DNA from: CAYWNA01 sp964459305
Lineage (GTDB): Bacteria > Planctomycetota > Planctomycetia > Pirellulales > Pirellulaceae
Reading direction: 5' to 3'
DNA: 12,937 nucleotides
Assembly (NCBI GenBank): GCA_964459305.1
Contig: CAYWNA010000329.1
Span: forward strand, 1-12,937
Positions 6,870 through 12,937 of the stretch are shown here, piece after piece (within the stretch, counting starts at the first letter, position 1; each line of letters starts with the position of its first letter). The translations under genes and the position numbers were made by a program. Below the pieces are notes generated by a model. That model was given only the letters and a program-made list of their open reading frames with translations, was not told where the DNA came from and did not search any database.

Positions 6870-8150
6870 CTAGTTTGCCTCTCGGTAGATCGACGGATTG
6901 CGGTAGTAGACCTCCAGGATTACGGTTGCCAACGATGTGTTATAGATTCGACCACCTCTTTCAGCACCGTATCCCCCAGGGAAGTACCAGCTTCCTTGTT
7001 CAGGTCCGTCCTTGGCTTGGCTGTCGACCAGGTAATCGCGCATCTCGGCATTCCATTCCTGCCAATGCTTACCACCGTACTGCCACATCACATTTGTGGC
7101 GTAGTGGTTGAAATACATGTTCGTCTTCGAAGGCCCCTGATGACTCAGGAACTCGACGCCTCGTCGCAGCGCGTCGTGGTCGCGTTTCCACCCGAAATGC
7201 ATCCGGCTTAGGATGCCAATCGCAGTCGTCGCCATCCCTTTCCCAGGTGTGGTATAGCCGTAAGACTCGCCGATGCCGGTTTGTACGGAGTCCAGGAACT
7301 TCGTTGCCCTGTCAATCGTCTTCGGCGGCACTTGCAGACAGGCCGTCTGACCGGTCTGCAATGCCATGATGTGCCAACCGGTCACCGACGTATCGCCGCG
7401 TTGGCGAGGCGAGTAGCGCCAGCCGCCACCTACGGGATCCTGGGCGTAGGCGATGAAATCCAAACTGGCCTGGGCAGGGGCCATCAGGGCTTTGTCGTGT
7501 GTCATCGCATAAGCCTCGCACAGTGCGAGCGAGCCCAGACCGTGGGAGTACATGGAGCCTTGGCCCTCGTGCATGCTCCCGTCCTGCTTCATGTGCGTCG
7601 TCAGATAAGATAACCCGCCCTTGACGGTTTCCTTGTAGTCGCCTTCCTTGTGCGTCTGGCCGGTACCTAGAAACGGCAGGATCGCCATTGCCGTTGCAGC
7701 ATTGCGGGCTTGCGAGAAACCTCCATGGTGGTCGGACGTTCGCGGTCGATCATTCACGTTCGGACCGATGCGGTGGTCGAAATTCCAGCCGCTGTCGGGC
7801 AACTGGTGGTCGGCAAGCCACCGCAACGCCTGCTCCACCGCCGCTTCGCTTTGTTCATTGCCACCGTAGCGTTCAATTAGTTCGCGTCTGGACGGCTCGT
7901 CCCGACATGCCAGCAGTCGTGCCGGTTTGCCGGGGCGTTGATCGTTCTCTGTCTTCTGCGTTTTGGACTCGCCTGCCTTGTCCTCCCGCAGGCCTGGGAT
8001 TTGGCCCCACGCGACGCCCTGCCTCAACGAAATCACAAGCAATAGCGCGCCCAGCAGGCGACCGAACCGCCGCGCTTCACGGCTGGTCGATCGTAACTCT
8101 GAGGTTTGCCAAGAAACAACCGTTCGTGCGACGAATCTGCGACTAGTCAT
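6870..8150 (-). CDS. Secreted squalene-cyclase/prenyltransferase-repeat protein
   Basis: Encodes 426 residues from ATG 8150, with GGAGGG about 5 nt upstream. A basic N-terminus of about 30 residues leads into a hydrophobic stretch (RLLGALLLVISL, 31-42) ending AWGQ near 50, which fits a secretion signal or membrane anchor. The rest is a series of alpha-toroid repeats like those of squalene-hopene cyclases and prenyltransferases: LRWLADHQLPDSGWNF (109-124), GLSYLTTHMKQDGSM (179-193), FIAYAQDPVGGGWRY (232-246), FLDSVQTG (285-292) and a terminal GGRIYNTSLATVILEVYYR (399-417). The DxDD acid motif of true squalene-hopene cyclases is missing; GDTSVTGW (252-259) stands in a comparable place. Planctomycetes carry many such exported repeat proteins without a known reaction. 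I therefore assign the fold, not an enzyme activity. Confidence 0.85.
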   Translation of the reverse strand: MTSRRFVARTVVSWQTSELRSTSREARRFGRLLGALLLVISLRQGVAWGQIPGLREDKAGESKTQKTENDQRPGKPARLLACRDEPSRRELIERYGGNEQSEAAVEQALRWLADHQLPDSGWNFDHRIGPNVNDRPRTSDHHGGFSQARNAATAMAILPFLGTGQTHKEGDYKETVKGGLSYLTTHMKQDGSMHEGQGSMYSHGLGSLALCEAYAMTHDKALMAPAQASLDFIAYAQDPVGGGWRYSPRQRGDTSVTGWHIMALQTGQTACLQVPPKTIDRATKFLDSVQTGIGESYGYTTPGKGMATTAIGILSRMHFGWKRDHDALRRGVEFLSHQGPSKTNMYFNHYATNVMWQYGGKHWQEWNAEMRDYLVDSQAKDGPEQGSWYFPGGYGAERGGRIYNTSLATVILEVYYRNPSIYREAN

Positions 8151-8280
8151 GGTTTCCCTCCATCCGCGATGCCTTGCCCCGCTATTGAGACATGATACCG
8201 AACGGGCACGGAAGTTGAAAAGGAAGAAGAGCGCCAGTGGGAGTGTTCGTCATGTAGTCAATTCGAATTGTACCCCGTTT
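8151..8280. other. Divergent intergenic region, left part
   Basis: Lies between the leftward squalene-cyclase-repeat gene and the inverted-repeat element. It should hold the promoter of that gene. No convincing promoter, operator or RNA is seen. Confidence 0.35.
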
Positions 8281-8797
8281 CGTTCCGGTTTCTTCAGTGC
8301 CAAAGGCACGTTCCTATGTCTGCCAGGATGGAGCGACGTGAATCCGTGAGGGTCGCGGAACCCTGGGATGTGAAGGTAATTCCAGCCGGAACCGCGAAGG
8401 GGTGGCCCTAGGTCCTGGGCAGTTCGTTCTACTGCGCCGGGTTGACGGTTTCCTAACCCGCATTTCTCATCAGCCCATCGCAACCCGAAGCGTAAGCGAG
8501 GGCTGACACACGAGTTATCCTCGCTTACGCTTCGGGTTACTACGATACATGGTGTCGCCAAATCCCTGGGCTGATGAGAAATGCGGACTAAAGCAAGGTT
8601 GGGCTGTCGGCAACGCTATCAACACCACATGCGGTGTTTTCGTCACCCGGCGCAGTAGTATTAGGGCCATCCCGTTGGGGCTATGGATGCGTAGGCACTC
8701 TCTTCCCCAGGGTTGCGCGACGTTCGCTCGGCTCACGTCGCTTCACCCTGGCTGGCTTAATGTCGTCCCTTCAGGACTGGAACAGAAACAGGCATGA
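8281..8797. repeat. Composite inverted-repeat element with nested palindromes
   Basis: Two diverged copies of one sequence face each other. Left landmarks: GCCAGGATGGAGCGACGTGA (8322), GCGGAACCCTGGG (8355), GGTGGCCCTA (8401), TACTGCGCCGGGTTGACG (8430). The right half read in reverse has matching words in the same order: GCCAGGGTGAAGCGACGTGA (to 8752), GCGCAACCCTGGGG, GATGGCCCTA, TACTGCGCCGGGTGACG (to 8641). Between them are two perfect 20-bp inverted repeats: an outer pair (8458-8477 and 8567-8586) and an inner pair (8482-8501 and 8519-8538). The inner arm reads NPKRKRG when translated. No protein is supported inside; open frames here are by-products of the repeats. It looks like a non-autonomous mobile palindrome or several stacked insertions. 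No target-site duplication was identified. Confidence 0.8.
8458..8586. repeat. Nested perfect 20-bp inverted repeats
   Basis: Outer arms CCGCATTTCTCATCAGCCCA (8458-8477) and its exact reverse complement (8567-8586) enclose inner arms AACCCGAAGCGTAAGCGAGG (8482-8501) and its exact reverse complement (8519-8538). The inner loop is 17 nt. The left spacer between outer and inner arm is 4 nt, the right one 28 nt, so the symmetry is uneven. The exact match of both arm pairs contrasts with the heavily diverged flanks of the larger element. Confidence 0.9.
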
Positions 8798-9015
8798 GGC
8801 AGTCCGTTCGATATCCATTCAATGGCGGCAAACTGAACACCTCAGAGCGGCATCCAGCCCGGAACAGGTCTCAGTTGTGCCTTCCTTGATTCCATGTCTG
8901 GCATCTCGTAGCATCATGCTCGTGGGGCGTTGGCACCTGGGCAGGTCCAAAGTTCTCTGCTGTGACGATTCCTTGGGTGCACCCAATTCGAACAGTCCCT
9001 TGGGAGGAGCGAGCC
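8798..9015. other. Upstream region of the LamG/glycosidase-like gene
   Basis: No supported gene. The frame of the following gene is open back to 8962, but the preferred start is 9016. The promoter of that gene should be here or within the repeat element; none was recognised. Confidence 0.4.
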
Positions 9016-9018
9016 GTG
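9002..9018 (+). promoter_or_regulatory. Ribosome binding site and GTG start of the LamG/glycosidase-like gene
   Basis: GGGAGGAG (9002-9009) lies 6 nt before GTG 9016. Starting here also gives a clean signal peptide, whereas the upstream GTG 8962 would add 18 residues with Pro, Trp and charged residues in front of it. Confidence 0.7.
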
Positions 9019-12000
9019 ATTGCTGCTAAACGACTCTTGAACTACGCATGTTTCGCAAGTTTGGCTCTGTGGTTCGCGCTACTGAACTCGCTGAGCGGTG
9101 AGGAGTCAGACGAACAACCTTGGCAGAGACCCTACTCGGGGAAAGAAGTCACCGGGGAGAACGTGATCGCTCTGTGGCAATTCAACGCAGGCGACGAGGC
9201 GAGGGACAATTCCGGTCATGGGCACGATTTGACGCTGCGAGGCGAGTCGCGGTATGCGGCGGATGGACGATTTGGCTCGTGCCTTGAGTCCATGCCGGCC
9301 GACGAGCAGAACGACAAGGCGCAAGGAGCCTTGGCGAAAAACCAACCAGGCCTCTCTCCAAAAGGCGCGTTTACACTGGAAATGTGGTTTAAGCCCAAGC
9401 CGAAAATGGATGAATATGCAACCGTCTTCTTGCTGGACAAGAAGTACTTTCATTATGCGAAAAACCTCCCCGAAGCGAATTGCGACTACGGTCTCTTCCT
9501 GCGGCGTTCGGGGGCGAACCAGCGTCAGATCGTCGCCTATCTCGGCTTTGGCGAGGACTCCGCCGCTTTTACGTCGCGCATGGTCGACTTGGAACCGGGC
9601 CAGTGGTATCACGTCGCCTTTGCCTATGACGGCGCCGGTACTGGACGTTTCTTCGTGAATGGGAAGTCCGTTGGCCGAATGACTCACGAGGGGCGAGGTC
9701 CCGTCGCGCCGGGCAGATACCACCTCGTCATTGGCTGCCGGTATGGAAGCGTTCACAACGGTTTTCCAGGCTACATCGACGAGGTCAGGATATCGAACGG
9801 CATCGTTCCCTTCTTCACCGGGTCGCTTGAGGTGGACGTCTCCGGCAAACGAATGGCCTTCGTTCGCATGGAGAAAGACGCCCGTATTCCGATTGGCATC
9901 ACCAACGATACCGGCAAGCCGCTAACGGGTGGCGAAGCTCGTGTGGTCCTTGGCACGCGCGAGAAGAATATCCTGCTACCGCCGCTTGGGCCCAAGGAAA
10001 CGCACACGATCGACATCCCCGTGGATACCTCTCTGCGGCCAGGCGGCTACCTGCTGAGAGTGACCGCTTCTGCAGCGGCAGAAGACAAGATGCATGAAGT
10101 CGAACGTGAGTTTCCCGTGAACATCGTGCCCCGCCCTCTGCCGCGCAGGATGCCGGTGGTGATGTGGGGTGGCGGAGATATCGAGACGCTCAAGGACATC
10201 GGATTCACGCACCAGTTGATGAGCTTGGTTGACTACGGAAAGGTGTGGTCGCCCGAAAGCCCCACCGAGGCGACGACGTCCGGCCGGGCGGCGGAACTCG
10301 CTGAATCGCTCGACCAGCATCTCGTGGAGGGGATCGGCGCGGTGGCCCAGCTCTATCCGGGCCGGTGGGTGACTAGGGGCGAGCAGCGGAAGAAAAAGTA
10401 CCAGCGAATCGACCGGACGGGCAAACCATACTCGCGCGAGAACGTGTGTGCGCAATTCCCCGAGGTCCAAGAGTTCGCCTACAACATTGGCGAGTCGGTA
10501 GCTCGGACCTTTGGGCACTTCCCCGCTCTTCAAGCGGCGCTCATTCACACCGAAATCCGCGACAGCACCCAACTCTGCTTTCACGAGCATGATCGCCAGG
10601 CCTACCAGAAGTACGCCGGCTGCGACATACCTGCAAACGCGGTAAGCAAAGGCGGCGTCCACTATTCCAAAATCGAAGGCTTTCCAGAGAACCGAATCGT
10701 CGCGGATGACGATCCCATCCTCAAGTTCTACCGCTGGTTCTGGCGGGAGGGCGACGGATGGAACACGTTGCACACGCAGGTGCACAAGGGATTGAAGTCG
10801 ACCGGCCGCGACGACCTGTGGGCCTTCTTTGATCCGGCAGTCCGTGTTCCCAGCGTTTGGGGCAGCGGTGGCGGCGTCGACGTCATTTCGCAGTGGACCT
10901 ATTCCTACCCTGACCCGATCAAGATCGGCCAGGCCACCGACGAAATGTTCGCCATGGCCGACGGTGCGACGCACGACCAGCAGGTGATGAAGATGACGCA
11001 AATCATCTGGTATCGGAGCCAGACCGCTTCGAATCTCCCTGAAGACGAGTCGGCCCGTGCTCCGTGGGAAAACGAAATCCCTGACGCGAAATTCATCACA
11101 ATCGCGCCCGATCACATGCGGGAAGCCTTCTGGTCGAAAATCTCCCGGCCGATTCAGGGCATCATGTACCACGGCTGGGGCTCATTGGTTTCGGCTCGAC
11201 ATGGCGGTTACCGTTTCACGAATCCAAAGACCCGCGGAGTGCTAACCGAACTGATTCACGATGTGGTCGAACCGCTCGGCTCGACGCTCGTGCAGGTGCC
11301 GGACCGCAAGAGCGACGTCGCCTTGCTGGAGAGCTTTGCTTCTCAGGTTTTCGCCAGCCGCGGCACGCATGGCTGGAGCCGCGGGTGGGAAGCCGACATG
11401 CACCTCATCCTACAGTGGGCTCAGATACAACCTCGCATCATCTACGACGAAACCGTGCTGCGTGACGGACTTGACGACTTTCGCGTGCTGGTCTTGCCTC
11501 ATTGCGACGTGCTCACGGAAAGCGTCGTTCGCACAATTGGCGATTTTCAGAAAAAGGGCGGCATTTTGGTGGCCGACGAGCAGCTCACCCCCGCGCTCAC
11601 GGCCGACATCGTGATCGAAAGCTGTCGGCGCACCGGAAAGGCAGGTGTGGATAAGGCCGCACTTCAGGCCAAAGCCGCCGCCCTTCGCCGCGATCTTGAT
11701 CCGCGTTACGAGCGTTACGGCGACTCTTCCAATCCGGACGTCATCGTACGCTTCCGCCAGTACGGCGACACTGACTATCTGTTCGCCGTCAACGACAAAC
11801 GGACCTTCGGCGACTACGTCGGTCATCACGGCAAAGTCATGGAGAAAGGGTTGCCGAATTCCGCCGAGTTATCTGTGAAGCGAAACCACGGATACGTCTA
11901 CGATCTCGTGTCCCATCAGTCGGTCTCGGCGACTGCCGCAGCCGACGAATTGAAGTTCGAGGCGAGCTTGGGACCGGGGGATGGCCGGGTATTCATGGTC

Positions 12001-12321
12001 ACGGACACAAAGATCAACGAAGTCCAAATCCGGGCACCGGCAAAGGCTCAACTTGGTGGGCAATTCAACCTCCAAGTCGCCGTGACCGACGGCGGAGGCG
12101 AACCTCTCCGCGCGGTCGTTCCGGTTCACGTGGAGATCATTGATCCCAAAGCACACCCCGCAGAATTCAGTGGCCATTACGCCGCAAAGGACGGCCGGCT
12201 CACAATCTCCGTCGACCTGGCACCGAACGATCTGGCGGGAGAATGGAAGATCCGCGTCAAGGAACTGGCATCGGGGCAAAGCCGCGAACATCGAATCACC
12301 GTCTCACCGGCCGAGTCGTGA
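9016..12321 (+). CDS. Secreted multidomain protein: LamG, Ig-like and GH-A glycosidase-like barrel
   Basis: Encodes 1101 residues. Residues 1-28 form a signal peptide (hydrophobic core ACFASLALWFALL). Residues 50-262 are a LamG/concanavalin-like sandwich: IALWQFNAGDEARDNSGHGHD, FTLEMWFKPK (119-128), WYHVAFAYDG (197-206), FFVNGKSVG (212-220) and GYIDEVRISN (252-261). Residues 265-372 look like an Ig-type beta domain. Residues 375-750 resemble a clan GH-A TIM barrel (related to GH42 beta-galactosidases), with LIHTEIRDS (509-517), whose Glu513 is a possible acid/base; no clear nucleophile was identified. Residues 755-865 resemble the GATase-like domain that follows the barrel in GH42 (FRVLVLPHCDVLTE, KKGGILVADE). 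The end (1005-1101) is another beta domain. It probably acts outside the cytoplasm on carbohydrate; substrate unknown. No sulfatase, transporter or other sugar gene is adjacent. Confidence 0.85.
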   Translation: MIAAKRLLNYACFASLALWFALLNSLSGEESDEQPWQRPYSGKEVTGENVIALWQFNAGDEARDNSGHGHDLTLRGESRYAADGRFGSCLESMPADEQNDKAQGALAKNQPGLSPKGAFTLEMWFKPKPKMDEYATVFLLDKKYFHYAKNLPEANCDYGLFLRRSGANQRQIVAYLGFGEDSAAFTSRMVDLEPGQWYHVAFAYDGAGTGRFFVNGKSVGRMTHEGRGPVAPGRYHLVIGCRYGSVHNGFPGYIDEVRISNGIVPFFTGSLEVDVSGKRMAFVRMEKDARIPIGITNDTGKPLTGGEARVVLGTREKNILLPPLGPKETHTIDIPVDTSLRPGGYLLRVTASAAAEDKMHEVEREFPVNIVPRPLPRRMPVVMWGGGDIETLKDIGFTHQLMSLVDYGKVWSPESPTEATTSGRAAELAESLDQHLVEGIGAVAQLYPGRWVTRGEQRKKKYQRIDRTGKPYSRENVCAQFPEVQEFAYNIGESVARTFGHFPALQAALIHTEIRDSTQLCFHEHDRQAYQKYAGCDIPANAVSKGGVHYSKIEGFPENRIVADDDPILKFYRWFWREGDGWNTLHTQVHKGLKSTGRDDLWAFFDPAVRVPSVWGSGGGVDVISQWTYSYPDPIKIGQATDEMFAMADGATHDQQVMKMTQIIWYRSQTASNLPEDESARAPWENEIPDAKFITIAPDHMREAFWSKISRPIQGIMYHGWGSLVSARHGGYRFTNPKTRGVLTELIHDVVEPLGSTLVQVPDRKSDVALLESFASQVFASRGTHGWSRGWEADMHLILQWAQIQPRIIYDETVLRDGLDDFRVLVLPHCDVLTESVVRTIGDFQKKGGILVADEQLTPALTADIVIESCRRTGKAGVDKAALQAKAAALRRDLDPRYERYGDSSNPDVIVRFRQYGDTDYLFAVNDKRTFGDYVGHHGKVMEKGLPNSAELSVKRNHGYVYDLVSHQSVSATAAADELKFEASLGPGDGRVFMVTDTKINEVQIRAPAKAQLGGQFNLQVAVTDGGGEPLRAVVPVHVEIIDPKAHPAEFSGHYAAKDGRLTISVDLAPNDLAGEWKIRVKELASGQSREHRITVSPAES

Positions 12322-12371
12322 CCTGGCCCGGATTGCGCACCGTCCCTGGCATTCGGTGACAGCGTGTTCCA
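12322..12371. other. Short 3' spacer
   Basis: Non-coding; separates the stop of the large secreted protein from the palindrome at 12372. Confidence 0.4.
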
Positions 12372-12438
12372 CACTAGCCCGACGCGCCAGCGAGGGAACC
12401 AGTTGCGGCAGATCCCTCGCTGGCGCGTCGGGCTAGTG
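12372..12438. repeat. Perfect palindrome with 26-bp arms
   Basis: The arms 12372-12397 (beginning CACTAGCCCGACGCGCC) and 12413-12438 are exact reverse complements with a 15-nt loop. Read on one strand, the arm translates as SLARRASEG, a string I remember from spurious planctomycete protein predictions, which marks a dispersed repeat. It begins 51 nt after the stop of the large secreted protein and could act as its transcription end or protect the mRNA 3' end. No T tract follows. Confidence 0.9.
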
Positions 12439-12490
12439 AATTCGCGGAGCTCGTGTCGAAGTGACCCTTCGGGCAGTTGGTGCTGGCACT

Positions 12491-12557
12491 TATCCGTGTG
12501 ACTTCATCCGTGTGCGTACCGCGATCTGCTGCGCACACGGATAGAAACACACGGATG
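12491..12557. repeat. Inverted repeat built of doubled ATCCGTGTG words
   Basis: The left arm has ATCCGTGTG at 12492 and again at 12506; the right arm has CACACGGAT at 12534 and again at 12548. The arms (12491-12516, 12531-12557) are mostly reverse complementary, with an internal ACTTC/TTTCT mismatch between the two words. The unit is thus both direct and inverted, and can fold in more than one register. No gene is present. Confidence 0.8.
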
Positions 12558-12937
12558 TCAAGTTTAGGCCAACGCCGAAAGGAAGCCCGATGCGGTCGCC
12601 ATGCCTTAGATGCAGATTTGTCGTGACTGTGAATGCCGGTCTTGTCTCGCAGCCGTTCGACAACAGGAAGATGTGAGACAGAAGAATGGGCATACTTTGC
12701 CCCGTGGTTGCGGAAAAGGGTAGGACGGATTGCCAATCCGTCTACGAAGAAGTCTCTGCAGCGCTGGCGTCTTGGGGAGCGCGTTTCTGGCCATCTCCTG
12801 TCTCACATTTTCTTGTTCGTTCTGTCCTCGTTCCCAAGCTCCCACGGGAATAGCCCCCATCTCCTCGCGGGAGAGGGTTGGGCTGGGGTGCGCCAAAGTT
12901 GCTATAGCGTGAATATTGCGATCGTTCGGGTTTTGTT
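12558..12937. other. Gene-free repeat-rich right end
   Basis: No open frame here looks like a protein. Seen instead: ATGTGAGACAG at 12671-12681 with its exact reverse complement at 12798-12808; a hairpin at 12720-12745; TTCCC...GGGAA at 12831-12850; and CTCC...GGAG around 12861-12873. The words CTCTCCCGCGAGGAGATGGG and TTCCCAAGCTCCCACGGG (read on one strand or the other) are familiar to me as intergenic filler of planctomycete genomes. The window ends without a further gene start. Confidence 0.5.
12720..12745. repeat. Short hairpin, GACGGATT stem
   Basis: GACGGATT (12724-12731) and AATCCGTC (12735-12742) are perfect reverse complements around a 3-nt GCC loop; GTA and TAC extend the stem across one bulged base. 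No T tract follows. The word GGACGGATTGGCAATCCGTCC is one I recall from dispersed planctomycete repeats. Confidence 0.65.

Noticed and set aside
8250..8797. Several open frames reading NPKRKRG and LTSLHPG
   Set aside because: They fall entirely within the inverted-repeat element; the peptides are translations of repeats.
8281..8797. Insertion sequence with transposase
   Set aside because: No transposase frame or catalytic motif, and no target duplication seen.
9976..11172. Antisense frame of 398 residues
   Set aside because: Lies opposite the large secreted protein gene, has no family features and follows from its codon bias.
12491..12557. CRISPR-like repeats
   Set aside because: Only two words per arm, inverted, and no regular spacers; no cas genes in the window.
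12606..12912. Small frames near the right end
   Set aside because: They overlap palindromic repeats on both strands, with no ribosome binding site or family resemblance.

Overview
The window looks like chromosomal DNA from a planctomycete, most likely of the Pirellulales group. The basis is a large secreted LamG/glycosidase-like protein, a secreted squalene-cyclase-repeat protein, a small conserved-looking lipoprotein and, above all, intergenic palindromes whose translations read SLARRASEG and NPKRKRG. I remember those peptides as typical of planctomycete intergenic repeats. This assignment rests on family knowledge; no marker gene proves it.

Left part (1-4423), all on the + strand: a YkgJ-type cysteine-cluster protein (310-729), a doubtful 49-residue membrane peptide (845-994) that overlaps the start of an HU/IHF-type DNA-binding protein with a long low-complexity tail (991-1527), a small putative lipoprotein (1639-1857), then a tight housekeeping run: pyrD class 1B dihydroorotate dehydrogenase (2055-3029), trpS tryptophanyl-tRNA synthetase (3048-4019) and acpS holo-ACP synthase (4016-4423). 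pyrD-trpS are 18 nt apart and trpS-acpS overlap by ATGA, so these three are probably one transcript supplying pyrimidine synthesis, tRNA charging and fatty-acid carrier activation.

Middle part (4453-8150), - strand: a 653-residue protein that I do not recognise (4453-6414), with a C-terminal half that vaguely resembles a kinase fold, and a secreted squalene-cyclase-repeat protein (6870-8150). The acpS gene and the 653-residue gene converge with only 29 nt between their stop codons.

Right part (8151-12937): a divergent, gene-free region of about 865 bases holds a large composite inverted-repeat element (about 8281-8797) with two nested perfect 20-bp inverted repeats. It is followed by a 1101-residue secreted protein with LamG, Ig-like, TIM-barrel-like and GATase-like parts (9016-12321). 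The last 615 bases hold no gene but several palindromes, one with perfect 26-bp arms.

No tRNA, rRNA, CRISPR array, transposase or phage gene was seen. The most unusual content is the density and variety of hairpin repeat families between genes, the nested inverted element, and the unrecognised 653-residue protein. I found no convincing new multi-gene defence or biosynthetic system.
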